Assembly (NCBI GenBank): GCA_003151275.1
Contig: PLXC01000018.1
Coordinates: 13,095 to 77,094 of the forward strand
Source: Candidatus Melainabacteria bacterium
GTDB lineage: Bacteria; Cyanobacteriota; Vampirovibrionia; Obscuribacterales; Obscuribacteraceae
Direction: 5' to 3'
Length of the DNA: 64,000 bases
The notes beneath the pieces were generated by a model. It did no database searches. It was not told the origin of the DNA and saw nothing but the letters and a program-made list of their open reading frames with translations. The translations under genes were made by a program, and so were the position numbers. This document shows, piece after piece, positions 45,570 to 54,817 of this stretch. The stretch's first letter is position 1. Each line of letters starts with the position of its first letter.

Positions 45570-45835
45570 CTAATCCCCCAATTTCGCCAGTGAGTGGCGA
45601 TATTCCCGCACGGTTCTATGAGCTGAATATCATTAACCAATCGCTACCAGTGCAAATATCTTACAAGGACTTAATGCCTGGAACGATCTTCTAGAAACGT
45701 GCTGGCGTGCCAGCTCTCTCTCAATTTGCTCACGACGTATATATCGTTTTGACTTGAAAGATCTTATGATCGACCGGTCTATATTAGCTCAAATTAGGAA
45801 TTAAGGCTAGAAAACAGTGGGGGAAACCGCAAGGT

Positions 45836-47071
45836 TTAATTTATAGGAACGCGATTTAACTCTTGCTGATTACCGCGGTCTAATAATACAAGCCAGTATT
45901 TGTGCCGTTTTCCGTCGACACTGAAAGCGACCACTCCATTTTCAGAACCGTTCGGTTTGACTTTTTTCTTTGCGAGAGCGCCGATACCATTGATCGGAGA
46001 GGGGTAATACATCTGCTCCCGATCCGATACGACAGCCAAGCTCGAGAACCGGTACTCATTGGCGGTTTTATTGTTCACGGTCAAATCAACAGTGAGCAAT
46101 TTCGACTTGTTATCGCCCCATGGATCTTTTGAAAATCCAACTTTGTTTATCAGCACTTCAAAATTTTTCAGCTTCGCGATTGGTTTTGCAGAAGGTATTA
46201 GCGCTGCGTTAAATCCAGGTAGGCTGACAGGTTCAGTCGTAACCAGCTTTAGCTCATCACCAGGGTAGATATTGGATATTGAGCCCTTTCGTTTTGCCGC
46301 ACCGATTGCTCCGACAGTAGCACCAGCGATGGCGCCAATCGCAATTGACCCTCCATGCGTAGCAACTGCCGTGCCAATGCCGCCGAATTGGACAGCCATA
46401 ACGGACCCTCCAAGGGCACCCAGAGCGACGTGGCCGCTATCAATGAGTACATGTTTTGCAATCGCTTTGGGCAAAGAATTCTTACTTGTGATATGCGCAT
46501 CAAACGGCACTTCAGTTTGACGATCAGGACTGACTAATTTATCAAACGTCACAGTCACGTAACCATCCATGCCACCACGAGTCCTTGCTTTGGCCTCGGT
46601 GACAAGTCCGTGCATATACCAGCTACCAGGCACAGCGACAGCGTCGGCACCATGCACATCACGACCGACCCGAACCCAAATTTCGTCACCTTTTTGGCTA
46701 ACCTCAGAATTGATATTGACCAGACTGACTAAATCAATTGTGGTGCCTTTTGGTAAACTTTGGATCGAACCATATAAAAGAGGCGACTGCTTGCTACTGT
46801 GAGTGACAGTGCCTTTGAGCAAGTTAGCTTCTTTCTTAGCTGATGACTCTTTTGGAGTGGCTAAAGTCTTGCCGATTTCAACAATCGGATCAATGTTTGA
46901 ATTTGCAGACTTGGATTTACCATCTTTAGCAGTTTCCAGAGCAGCTTCGTCTTTTTGCGAAGGATTTGATTGGACCTTTAGTTGTGCATACGCAGATGAT
47001 GGCTGGACGATGGCGTAAACGATTAGGAGCGTAGCCGATATCTTGTGCAGTGAAGGCACAATCTTATTCAT
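45836..47071 (-). CDS. Secreted protein with glycine-zipper segment
   Basis: A 411-residue exported protein of unknown function. The signal peptide has core ISATLLIVYAIVQPSSAYA (cleavage near 29). A Ser/Lys/Asn-rich linker follows, then a beta-rich region (GTTIDLVSLVNINSEVSQKGDEIWVRV). A Gly/Ala-rich segment at about 215-262 (GALGGSVMAVQFGGIGTAVA) looks like a glycine zipper able to enter or cross membranes. The C-terminal part, LTVDLTVNNKTANEYRF, resembles small Ig-like DUF4352-type domains. It is followed by 34 bp and preceded by the DnaJ-TPR gene on the same strand, so a cotranscript is possible. Confidence 0.75.
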   Translation of the reverse strand: MNKIVPSLHKISATLLIVYAIVQPSSAYAQLKVQSNPSQKDEAALETAKDGKSKSANSNIDPIVEIGKTLATPKESSAKKEANLLKGTVTHSSKQSPLLYGSIQSLPKGTTIDLVSLVNINSEVSQKGDEIWVRVGRDVHGADAVAVPGSWYMHGLVTEAKARTRGGMDGYVTVTFDKLVSPDRQTEVPFDAHITSKNSLPKAIAKHVLIDSGHVALGALGGSVMAVQFGGIGTAVATHGGSIAIGAIAGATVGAIGAAKRKGSISNIYPGDELKLVTTEPVSLPGFNAALIPSAKPIAKLKNFEVLINKVGFSKDPWGDNKSKLLTVDLTVNNKTANEYRFSSLAVVSDREQMYYPSPINGIGALAKKKVKPNGSENGVVAFSVDGKRHKYWLVLLDRGNQQELNRVPIN

Positions 47072-47105
47072 TACTCGACACCTGAAACTCTAAAGCTAGA
47101 AGATT

Positions 47106-47870
47106 CTAGCGCTTCTTCTTGGAAAATAAATTTTTGACTTGATCCAAAAAGCCATTCTTAGTCTTTGACTGCTCGGCGGTCTTGGTCAAAGTGCGGATTT
47201 TCGCCTCTAGGACTTTTGCTTCATTATCCTTAGGATTGACGCGAAGAGCTGCTTGAACTTCCGTCATAGCGAGTGTCTTCCATCCCCGGGCAATATATAT
47301 TTCGGCTAATTTATTGTGATATCTTGGCTCCTGAGGAACCAGTCGAATCGCCTCTTTCATGGCTGTTTCAGCTTCCTGGAACCTCTTGCGCCGAAACAAA
47401 TCCTCAGCGCGGCTTAAATGTTTGTTCGCCCACTTTATATTGATGTTTTCGTCTTCCGCGAAAGGTGGGGAGGGACGCGACTGCGAAAAACGACCAGTTT
47501 CCTTGCGCTGATTTGCATTCTGGTCGACTGGTCCATCCAGGTCCGAGGCAATCTGTGTGCGGTTCTTCTTCAGCTCTCGCAAGGTATCGTATTCTGAGCG
47601 CCGCTGAGCATCTCCGACGATATCGTGAGCGCGCGTTACTTTAGCAAACTCGGTTTGAGCTGTTGCTCGCTGTTCTGGGTCGTTGGGAAAACGGTCCGGA
47701 TGCAATTTCTTGGCCAGGCGCAGGTAAGCCTTGCGAATCTCTTCAGGAGGCGCTTCCTGTTCGACCCCTAATATGGCGTAAAAATCTTCGTCAAACTCCT
47801 GCATAGCTTCCCACAATTGGCGCATCCGAAGCTGAATCGGACGGAGGTCGTTTTCTAGTAACAAGATCAT
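47106..47870 (-). CDS. DnaJ-domain protein with TPR-like C-terminus
   Basis: A 254-residue J-protein that should stimulate an Hsp70 partner. The J domain (29-96) has the catalytic HPD at 57-59 in KKLHPDRF and the usual helices. A disordered Pro/Gln/Arg linker follows. TPR-like units lie at about 150-220 (LSRAEDLFRRKRFQEAETAMKEAIRLVP and ARGWKTLAMTEVQAALRVNPKDNEAK, each split). The tail is basic. It lacks the zinc and substrate domains of DnaJ, so it is a specialised co-chaperone. It is divergent from clpB with 162 bp between them, which fits a shared stress context. Confidence 0.85.
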   Translation of the reverse strand: MILLLENDLRPIQLRMRQLWEAMQEFDEDFYAILGVEQEAPPEEIRKAYLRLAKKLHPDRFPNDPEQRATAQTEFAKVTRAHDIVGDAQRRSEYDTLRELKKNRTQIASDLDGPVDQNANQRKETGRFSQSRPSPPFAEDENINIKWANKHLSRAEDLFRRKRFQEAETAMKEAIRLVPQEPRYHNKLAEIYIARGWKTLAMTEVQAALRVNPKDNEAKVLEAKIRTLTKTAEQSKTKNGFLDQVKNLFSKKKR

Positions 47871-48032
47871 ATCTTACGTGGTAGTCAGCTTAAGATGTAC
47901 GCTGCATACCTACAAATAGAACCTCATAAATAAATTGTGGAAATTATGAATGGGCTATCACAAGTGCCCCATAATAAATTCTACCTGGAACGAAAACTCC
48001 CTGGATTCAGTTTCTTTAGAAGTTGGTGATTA

Positions 48033-50675
48033 ATGAACCTTGACAAATTTACCCACAAAGCGCAAGAAGCAATTACCAATTGCCGAACCATTCTCTCTCG
48101 CTTCGGACAGAGTCAGGTAACGCCGGAAATAGTTCTCTTAGCTATCCTGGAGCAAGAAGAGGGCGTTGCCAGCAAGATCATGGAGAGGCTGGATGCCAAT
48201 CCCGCCGTCGTAATTGAAGAGGTTAGCCAATACCTGCAAACCCAGCCGAAGGGATCGGCTGTGAGTATGAGTAAAGATGAGATCCACGTCTCAAATAAAT
48301 TGATGCAAGTTCTTGAAGTGGCGACAAAAGAAGCTGAGCGCCTGAAAGATGACTTTATTAGCGTCGAACATTTGTTGCTCGCTCTGGCCGATGAAACTAA
48401 AAATCAGTCGGGCACAATTCTCAAACGACACGGCGCGACAAGAGAACGGATTTTGAAAGTGCTGACCGCCATCCGCGGTAAGCAACGCGTCACCAGCCAG
48501 GATCCGGAAGCCACTTATGAAGCCCTTTCTCGATACGGCAAGGACCTTACCGAGATGGCGGCTAAAGGCAAGTTAGATCCTGTCATCGGTAGAGATGATG
48601 AAATACGGCGCGTTATGCAAGTGCTATCTCGACGGACAAAAAACAATCCCGTCCTGGTCGGCGAGCCTGGTGTGGGTAAAACCGCTATCGCTGAAGGACT
48701 AGCGCAACGGATCACCAAAGGCGACGTACCAGAAGGCTTGAAGGATAAAAAGTTGATCGCTCTGGATATGGGTTCACTGATTGCCGGTGCGAAATATCGC
48801 GGCGAATTTGAAGAACGATTGAAAGCGGTGCTCAAAGAAGTAATCGAAGCCCAGGGTCAGATTATCCTTTTCATCGACGAATTGCACACCGTTGTCGGTG
48901 CCGGTTCGAGCGGAGAAGGCTCGATGGACGCCGGTAATTTGCTCAAGCCGCCATTGGCGCGAGGCGAATTGCATTGCATCGGCGCCACTACATTGGATGA
49001 ATACCGCAAGCACATCGAAAAGGATCCAGCTCTGGAAAGACGATTCCAAACCGTATTAGTTGATGAACCATCAGTCGAAGAGGCGATTTCAATTTTACGC
49101 GGATTGAAGGAGCGCTATGAGGTGCACCATGGTGTTCGGATTAAAGACTCAGCCCTAGTAGGTGCAGCTGTACTGTCGGATCGATACATCACGGACCGCT
49201 CGCTACCAGACAAAGCGATTGACCTGGTTGACGAAGCAGCTGCCAGAATGAGAATTGAAATCGACTCAATGCCAACCGAATTGGATGAGCTCGAGCGGCG
49301 GCGGATCCAGCTTGAAATTGAACGAGAAGCGCTGAAGAAAGAGTCGGATAATGCATCGCGCGATAGACTTGAGCGCTTGGAAAAAGAGCTGGCAGATTTG
49401 AAAGAGCGGGCCGATGTTCTGCGGGCGCAATGGCAAACTGAAAAGGAAGCGCTCAACCGTGTCCAAGTTTTAAAAGCGGACATCGAACAAACCAATTTTG
49501 AAATCGAGCGTGCAGAACGGGAGACAGACCTGCAAAAGGCAGCCGAACTTAAATACGGAAAGTTGATCGAACTCGACAAACAACTAAAAAAAGAAGAAGA
49601 AGTATTCAATCACAAGAAAGGAAGTCGTCTTCTCAAAGAAGAAATCGATGAAGAAGACATCGCCGAAATTGTTTCGAAGTGGACCGGAATTCCAGTCACC
49701 AAGCTGCTTGAGGGTGAAGTACAAAAGCTGCTCCATCTTGAAGAGCATTTGCATCAACGAGTGATCGGACAGAACGAAGCGATTGAAGTAGTGTCAAATG
49801 CGGTGCGCCGGGCGCGCGCTGGTTTGAAAGATCCGAATCGACCAATAGGCAGTTTTCTCTTTCTTGGACCAACCGGCGTGGGAAAAACAGAACTCGCTAA
49901 AGCACTAGCCGAGTACCTTTTCGACGACGAAAGTGCCATGGTTCGTATCGACATGTCCGAGTATCAAGAACGCCATACCGTGGCTCGCTTAATTGGCGCG
50001 CCGCCCGGATATATCGGCTTCGATGAAGGCGGACAATTGACTGAGGCAGTGCGCAGACGGGCCTACTCATGCATCCTCTTCGACGAAATAGAAAAGGCTC
50101 ACAGCGACGTCTTCAACGTCCTGCTGCAAGTTTTGGATGAAGGTCATTTGACTGACTCAAAAGGACGGCACGTCGATTTCAAAAACACAGTCCTGGTTAT
50201 GACTTCCAACATCGGCAGTCAACACATTCTGGACTATCAACTAAAAGCTGCCGTGCAAGGCGATTCATGCTATCCAGAGATGAAGGATCGCGTTATGGGG
50301 GCGCTGCGCGAACACTTTAAGCCGGAGTTCCTGAACAGAATTGACGAGACGGTTGTCTTCCACGCCCTCACTCCTGAAGAGTTGAAACAGATTGTCGACA
50401 TCCAATTGAGGATACTGAACAAGCGGCTGGCCGACCGGAAGATTATCTTGGAGCCAAGTGATGCGGCCTGCGAATGGCTCGCTCGCACTGGCTACGATCC
50501 TATATGTGGTGCTAGACCGCTCAAGCGATTGATCCAAAAAGACATCGAAAATCCTCTGGCGCTGCGCATGCTGCAAGGAGAATTTCTTGATGGCGATCAC
50601 ATCGTCATCGATTCAAATGGAGACGGACTAACCTTCAAAAAGCAACCATATCTGGTGACCGCTTCAGTTAGCTAA
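48033..50675 (+). CDS. clpB: ClpB disaggregase
   Basis: An 880-residue AAA+ chaperone that pulls proteins out of aggregates with DnaK. It has the N-terminal Clp repeat domain (about 5-150), Walker A of the first AAA module GEPGVGKT (210-217), and the long coiled-coil middle domain (about 410-530). The second Walker A is GPTGVGKT (612-619), with the DEIEKA-type Walker B in [13 protein letters not shown] and the C-terminal D2 small domain. The presence of the middle domain separates it from ClpA/ClpC. The start follows TTGGTGATTA. No CIRCE-like heat-shock operator is visible upstream. Confidence 0.97.
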   Translation: MNLDKFTHKAQEAITNCRTILSRFGQSQVTPEIVLLAILEQEEGVASKIMERLDANPAVVIEEVSQYLQTQPKGSAVSMSKDEIHVSNKLMQVLEVATKEAERLKDDFISVEHLLLALADETKNQSGTILKRHGATRERILKVLTAIRGKQRVTSQDPEATYEALSRYGKDLTEMAAKGKLDPVIGRDDEIRRVMQVLSRRTKNNPVLVGEPGVGKTAIAEGLAQRITKGDVPEGLKDKKLIALDMGSLIAGAKYRGEFEERLKAVLKEVIEAQGQIILFIDELHTVVGAGSSGEGSMDAGNLLKPPLARGELHCIGATTLDEYRKHIEKDPALERRFQTVLVDEPSVEEAISILRGLKERYEVHHGVRIKDSALVGAAVLSDRYITDRSLPDKAIDLVDEAAARMRIEIDSMPTELDELERRRIQLEIEREALKKESDNASRDRLERLEKELADLKERADVLRAQWQTEKEALNRVQVLKADIEQTNFEIERAERETDLQKAAELKYGKLIELDKQLKKEEEVFNHKKGSRLLKEEIDEEDIAEIVSKWTGIPVTKLLEGEVQKLLHLEEHLHQRVIGQNEAIEVVSNAVRRARAGLKDPNRPIGSFLFLGPTGVGKTELAKALAEYLFDDESAMVRIDMSEYQERHTVARLIGAPPGYIGFDEGGQLTEAVRRRAYSCILFDEIEKAHSDVFNVLLQVLDEGHLTDSKGRHVDFKNTVLVMTSNIGSQHILDYQLKAAVQGDSCYPEMKDRVMGALREHFKPEFLNRIDETVVFHALTPEELKQIVDIQLRILNKRLADRKIILEPSDAACEWLARTGYDPICGARPLKRLIQKDIENPLALRMLQGEFLDGDHIVIDSNGDGLTFKKQPYLVTASVS

Positions 50676-51301
50676 ATCTTGTTGAGCGACTTTCGCAGCA
50701 CGATGTCGGCAATTTGCGCATCGGCAGTGACGTCGACATTGACCTCAAGAGTCGGGGCGTATTCTTTATATCTGTCGTTTAGAACTTCGAGCTTCTTATG
50801 CCCAGGAGTGAGGATCATGCTAAACGTACCATTGCGCGCGGTACGAGCAATGCCGCCGTCGTGAACCTTCGTCCCTTCCGCACTAGCATCTATCGGTACA
50901 ACCTTAATCGCCAAACCCTTCAAGCCGCGATTCTCAGCGACCACCCTTCCGGAGATGGTAAAGCCCCGCTGCAAGGAAAGAAGAAAATTCCGGGTAGCAT
51001 CTCCTGGAATATTTTCGATTAAAGCGCAGGCGTAATGAGTGTCTTGAGCGGGGATGATTTCTAAAGTGCACCTTCGACAAAGAGCGTGCTTAAAGCTAAA
51101 GTCACCGCGCCCATTGGTGACCGCTGAAGCAAGCTGGTTCCCACCTTGATCGAGCAAGAGAACTTGAACACCTTCTAACGGTTTCTTGCCGGAGGTACTG
51201 ACCTTGCCGGAAATTATCGGTGTCGGTTCATCAGCGCCAAGGCAGGGATTGAAGGTTGCCGCACAGATAAGAAGTGGTAGCAGGATGTTTTTCTGGATCA
51301 C
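50672..51301 (-). CDS. Secreted carboxypeptidase-regulatory-like protein
   Basis: A 209-residue exported protein with signal peptide [20 protein letters not shown] (cleavage near 22). Two beta-sandwich units of the carboxypeptidase-regulatory-like type follow: [22 protein letters not shown] and [21 protein letters not shown], each continuing with a GxFS-type strand (GRGDFSFK and RNGTFSMI). Such domains usually bind or support a partner; no catalytic site is visible. The start is GTG, two bases after the stop of the phosphotransferase gene. The 3' end overlaps clpB by four bases. Confidence 0.82.
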   Translation of the reverse strand: MIQKNILLPLLICAATFNPCLGADEPTPIISGKVSTSGKKPLEGVQVLLLDQGGNQLASAVTNGRGDFSFKHALCRRCTLEIIPAQDTHYACALIENIPGDATRNFLLSLQRGFTISGRVVAENRGLKGLAIKVVPIDASAEGTKVHDGGIARTARNGTFSMILTPGHKKLEVLNDRYKEYAPTLEVNVDVTADAQIADIVLRKSLNKI

Positions 51302-51303
51302 GA

Positions 51304-52290
51304 TCAGTTGGACGCTTGCGAAAAATCTATTGTACTGAAATTCTGTAGTTGCTTCAGGATGTTCATAAAATGAAGCGCCTTTTCTCGATCCGCATCACGT
51401 TCAAGCAACCAAGTCAAGCAAACCGCCGCCGCCACGCGCATGTAAGGAAGCAGTAGTGAATCGTCCAGTTTCGCATACCCCCTTAAAAATGATTGCATCA
51501 GCCCGATGTCGATCTGACCATCGTCCGAACCATCTGTCCAACGCGGACAGAACATGATCAACGCGTAAGCAACATCATAAATAGGCTCTTCAATATGCAG
51601 ATATTCAAAATCAATGACTGCCACAACTCTCGAGTCTTTGTAGAGGATGTTACCTGGATGAAAGTCACCATGAACTAACTGAGTTCTTCTCTTGTCGCCG
51701 CGGCGAATTACCTCAAGCGACTTCCTCACGATTCGAAGAACGCCATGCATCTCTTCTTGGAACTGAGGAGCATTTGCTGACGCTTTAATCAGAGTCACTT
51801 CAAGCGCCGGGAGAATGGATTTGACGGAACTCGTCGACATCAGCTTCTCTTGCTTGGCAAAGAGCCTCAAGGTTTCATGAAACCCTGATAGTGCTGTGCC
51901 TGCGTACTGGCAATCATTGTGCGACCACTCGGGTTTCGTCCACTGATACACAGCTTCAGCTTCAATAAAACTGGCGAGCCACCACTTTCGACCGGCATGT
52001 TCAAAAAAATCCGCTTTCTCGCGAGTTGGTATCAAGCGCTGAGTGAGCGGATACTTCGCGCCGGCAGCCCATTTCAAAAAACGATTGTGTAAGCTTACTG
52101 CTTCAGCTGATTCAGTGCGGTAGTGGCGAAGAACGTATGATTTCGCTTTGGCTGTTAGCCGGTAAATCGTATCTTCTCCAGCCGTATCAGACCGGGGAGA
52201 GGGGATGGCGGCAGCTTCGAGAGTATCCGGCAGATCGTAATGACTTTTGACAGTGTCAACTAGTGTGCCGAAGAAAGAGATTGTTGACAT
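51304..52290 (-). CDS. Protein-kinase-fold phosphotransferase (APH/choline kinase-like)
   Basis: A 328-residue small-molecule kinase of the aminoglycoside-phosphotransferase superfamily. The catalytic loop is HGDFHPGN (207-214) and the metal Asp is Asp227 in VIDFEYLHIEEPIYDVAY. The N-lobe has an ATP-binding LTAKAKSYVLRHY segment. This group phosphorylates sugars, homoserine, choline or antibiotics; a resistance role is not supported by the sequence. The start ATG has no strong ribosome site. It is divergent from dus and coupled to the secreted protein downstream. The name must stay generic. Confidence 0.85.
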   Translation of the reverse strand: MSTISFFGTLVDTVKSHYDLPDTLEAAAIPSPRSDTAGEDTIYRLTAKAKSYVLRHYRTESAEAVSLHNRFLKWAAGAKYPLTQRLIPTREKADFFEHAGRKWWLASFIEAEAVYQWTKPEWSHNDCQYAGTALSGFHETLRLFAKQEKLMSTSSVKSILPALEVTLIKASANAPQFQEEMHGVLRIVRKSLEVIRRGDKRRTQLVHGDFHPGNILYKDSRVVAVIDFEYLHIEEPIYDVAYALIMFCPRWTDGSDDGQIDIGLMQSFLRGYAKLDDSLLLPYMRVAAAVCLTWLLERDADREKALHFMNILKQLQNFSTIDFSQASN

Positions 52291-52377
52291 TATGCGCCGC
52301 CGTTCTTGTAAAATTTATATTGTAAGCGCTCAGGCGCTTTCAGTTCCGCGCTTGCGCACTTTCTCCCGGCAATCATT

Positions 52378-53493
52378 ATGACACTACAAATCGGCTCTAT
52401 GACTTTGAAAAGTCGTGTCTACGTGCCACCAATGGCCGGAGTTACGGATATCGTTTTTCGAGAAATCGTCAGACGTGTCGATAAAGAGTGCATGTTGTCC
52501 ACCGAGATGGTCTCAAGTCGAGCCTTGATGAACCGTCCTGAGACAAGAATAATGGACCTTTCGAACGACGAACGACCAATTGGAATTCAAATTTTTGGTC
52601 ACGAGCCGGACGTAATGGCGTCGGCAGCGCGCATGGCTGAGGCAAAAGGCGCGGACTTCGTGGATATCAACATGGGTTGTCCCGTACCAAAGATCACAAA
52701 AGGTAAGGATGGTTGTGCGCTCATGCGCGAGCCTGATTTAGCTAAAGAAATCGTGGAGACGGTGCGCGCTGCTATCGCGATTCCACTGTCCGTCAAATTC
52801 AGATTGGGCTGGGACGACACTTCTCGCAATGCCGTCGAGTTCGGCGAAATGCTAGAGGCGGCTGGTGTTTGCGCAGTCACTGTGCATGGAAGAACAAGAC
52901 AACAACTCTATTCCGGCAAGGCAGACTGGAGCTTCATCGCTAAAGTAAAACAAGCGCTGTCCATCCCGGTCTTTGGTAATGGTGACGTCTTCGAACCGGA
53001 AGATGCTGTTCGTTTGCTGGAAGTGACAGGCTGTGACGGTGTGGCCGTGGCCAGAGGGACGCTCGGTAATCCCTGGCTGATCGCAAGAATCACAAACTAC
53101 CTTGAGACAGGAAAGCTCGACGATGCGCCCGAAGAGATCGAAAAGTTGATCTGTGCATACAGTCACTGTCTCGGTTTGATCAATTACAAAGGTCCACGTG
53201 TGGGCGCCAACGAATCACGCCGACACATGACGCATTACACAAAAGGTATCGTGGGCAGTGCCCCTTACCGGGCCAGATTGACTCAGATTCAATCAGCGCA
53301 CGAAGCAGCAGTGATCCTAACTGAACTGGCTGAGCTGGTGGCAGGAACTGATGGTAAACGGAGGTTCTTACTTCACGTAGAGGAGGATAATCTCCATCAA
53401 AGCAAACATCCAGGCAAAGGGAACAGCAATGGTGAAGGCGGTGTCCAGACCCCAATTGATGGGCGCACCCTCTCTCCAGTCGCAATACCATAG
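52378..53493 (+). CDS. dus: tRNA-dihydrouridine synthase (DusB-like)
   Basis: Reduces uridines in tRNA D-loops with FMN and NADPH. The family landmarks are YVPPMAGVTD (FMN), DINMGCPVPKITKGKDGCALMR with the catalytic Cys113, TVHGRTRQQLYSG, PVFGNGDV and VARGTLGNPWL. The core ends near residue 325. The last 41 codons (331-371) are polar and look unlike a Dus protein, and they lie antisense to a well-formed small membrane gene. I suspect that the original stop codon was lost and the frame runs through. No Shine-Dalgarno is clear. It is divergent from the phosphotransferase gene. Confidence 0.93.
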   Translation: MTLQIGSMTLKSRVYVPPMAGVTDIVFREIVRRVDKECMLSTEMVSSRALMNRPETRIMDLSNDERPIGIQIFGHEPDVMASAARMAEAKGADFVDINMGCPVPKITKGKDGCALMREPDLAKEIVETVRAAIAIPLSVKFRLGWDDTSRNAVEFGEMLEAAGVCAVTVHGRTRQQLYSGKADWSFIAKVKQALSIPVFGNGDVFEPEDAVRLLEVTGCDGVAVARGTLGNPWLIARITNYLETGKLDDAPEEIEKLICAYSHCLGLINYKGPRVGANESRRHMTHYTKGIVGSAPYRARLTQIQSAHEAAVILTELAELVAGTDGKRRFLLHVEEDNLHQSKHPGKGNSNGEGGVQTPIDGRTLSPVAIP

Positions 53494-53577
53494 GATGCCA
53501 TTGACGAAGGGCGTCACGATCCAGCCCATGATGCCAGCCATGAATGCGAGCAGAAGTAAGATTACCCAGGGATCCAT
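53368..53577 (-). CDS. Small membrane protein overlapping the dus 3' end
   Basis: A 69-residue frame with two hydrophobic helices: WVILLLLAFMAGIMGWIVTP (3-22), then a short loop with Trp/Asp, and TAFTIAVPFAWMFALMEIIL (46-65). The pattern is much more protein-like than the dus tail on the other strand, which overlaps it by 126 bases. No Shine-Dalgarno is visible, so the start is uncertain. The function is unknown. Confidence 0.55.
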   Translation of the reverse strand: MDPWVILLLLAFMAGIMGWIVTPFVNGILWYCDWREGAPINWGLDTAFTIAVPFAWMFALMEIILLYVK

Positions 53578-53715
53578 ATGTTGTCAGCCATATTGCTTGA
53601 GACTCGTCGGCCTTTCTTAGGCTTCGCTTGACGCCAGTCTAGGACAGCTTTATCAGTTTGACAACGGGAATTCTCCCATGGTAACCAAACTTGAAATTTC
53701 TTAATTTAAGCGCAC

Positions 53716-53735
53716 TAATCTAATCTAATCTAATC
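53716..53735. repeat. Microsatellite of four TAATC units
   Basis: Four perfect TAATC pentamers are followed by GGCTCGGCA, which resembles the end of the composite repeats. It lies in the 208-bp gap between the small membrane gene and rpoZ. Confidence 0.7.
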
Positions 53736-53785
53736 GGCTCGGCATTTGGAAACCGAACTCAAATGTGGACTTTTCCGAACGATTT

Positions 53786-53998
53786 CTAATAAATCGCGTA
53801 GCCGGATGGCGAAATCAAGATATTGCCATCGTTTTCAGCTGCAACCATTTGCAACGCTTGAATGACTGCGTTGGTGGCCTTGTGCTGATCTCGGGTTTCG
53901 TTTTTGATCTGCTTGGCGCGCTGAGCGACCTTCAGAACCAGCTCGTAGCGGTTCGTGTCTTTGTCCAAGAGTTGATCCAAAATTCTAGTAGTGCTCAT
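53786..53998 (-). CDS. rpoZ: RNA polymerase omega subunit
   Basis: Omega stabilises RNA polymerase. The 70-residue protein MSTTRILDQLLDKDTNRYEL shows the NRYELVLKVAQRAKQI motif and the NAVIQALQMVA helix typical of the family. The start at 53998 lies inside the last codons of gmk (14-base overlap), and the region GGGGCTTCAA serves as ribosome site. A longer frame up to 54091 is not conserved-looking. gmk followed by rpoZ is a conserved pair. Confidence 0.93.
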   Translation of the reverse strand: MSTTRILDQLLDKDTNRYELVLKVAQRAKQIKNETRDQHKATNAVIQALQMVAAENDGNILISPSGYAIY

Positions 53999-54629
53999 TT
54001 GAAGCCCCAGGTGCCTTTGTATCTCGTATACGACTCCTCTCAGCATACACGATATGGAGCAAATTACTGACGGCCTCGTCAATGTTGTCATTTACAACTT
54101 CATAATGGAATAGCCCCCGCTCTCGCATTTCCTGCCTTGCTTTGTATAAACGCAAAGTAATTTTGCCTGGGCTTTCCGTCGCTCGACCTTTTAAGCGGCT
54201 TTTCAATTCTTGAAACGAAGGCGGGGAAAGGAAGATCAGCACGGCTTGTGGAAACCGATCGCGAATTTGCTTAGCACCGTCCACTTCAATTTCCAAAATG
54301 ACATCTGTGCCGGTACAATCGTTTCCCTTGGCGTCTTTGGTGACGCAAAGCTGTAGTTCTACCCAGGCTTTGGGCGTTCCGTAAAAATTTCCAGAATACT
54401 CGGCCCATTCCATAAAGTCGTCATTTTCAGCCATTTCGGCAAACTGTTCGTATGATCGAAAGAAGTAGTCAACACCTTCGAGCTCACCTGGGCGCATCGC
54501 ACGTGTTGTCACTGAGACTGATTTAGAGAGATTCGGCACTTCCTCAAGCAACTTTTGCACGACAGTGCCTTTGCCGACGCCTGACGGACCCGTGACTACT
54601 ATCAGATTTCCCTTTTGGATTCGCTTCAT
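53985..54629 (-). CDS. gmk: Guanylate kinase
   Basis: Phosphorylates GMP to GDP, essential for GTP supply. The protein shows the P-loop GPSGVGKGT, the GMP-binding TTRAMRPGELEGVDYFF and EWAEYSGNFYGTPKAWV blocks, and the lid region RLKGRATESPGKITLRL. I start at ATG 54629 (MKRIQKGNLIVVTG, 214 residues), the normal family start; GGGGCAGGGGCA precedes it. A longer frame from ATG 54740 adds 37 basic, non-conserved residues and remains possible. It precedes rpoZ and is divergent from rqcH, an arrangement related to the Bacillus and cyanobacterial gene order. Confidence 0.93.
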   Translation of the reverse strand: MKRIQKGNLIVVTGPSGVGKGTVVQKLLEEVPNLSKSVSVTTRAMRPGELEGVDYFFRSYEQFAEMAENDDFMEWAEYSGNFYGTPKAWVELQLCVTKDAKGNDCTGTDVILEIEVDGAKQIRDRFPQAVLIFLSPPSFQELKSRLKGRATESPGKITLRLYKARQEMRERGLFHYEVVNDNIDEAVSNLLHIVYAERSRIRDTKAPGASNEHY

Positions 54630-54817
54630 TGCCCCTGCCCCGAAGCCGGCATCTCGTCTAACTCTAGCCGAGTGAGCAAGATCCGTTGAAGGCTCTTTTT
54701 TAGAACCAATGGACTTAGGTTGTGTTCCACGAGGATTCATATTTGCAGTTGCTATATTTGCTAAATTAGGCTCTCGCCAATTTCTCCTGCTCTAATTAAA
54801 CCTGACCAAGTGAAGCC

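Noticed and set aside
47871..48032. CIRCE or other heat-shock operator upstream of clpB
   Set aside because: No TTAGCACTC-N9-GAGTGCTAA-like sequence was found in the divergent region.
51304..52290. Aminoglycoside resistance gene
   Set aside because: Only the general kinase-fold motifs are visible; nothing links it to antibiotic modification, so I keep a neutral name.
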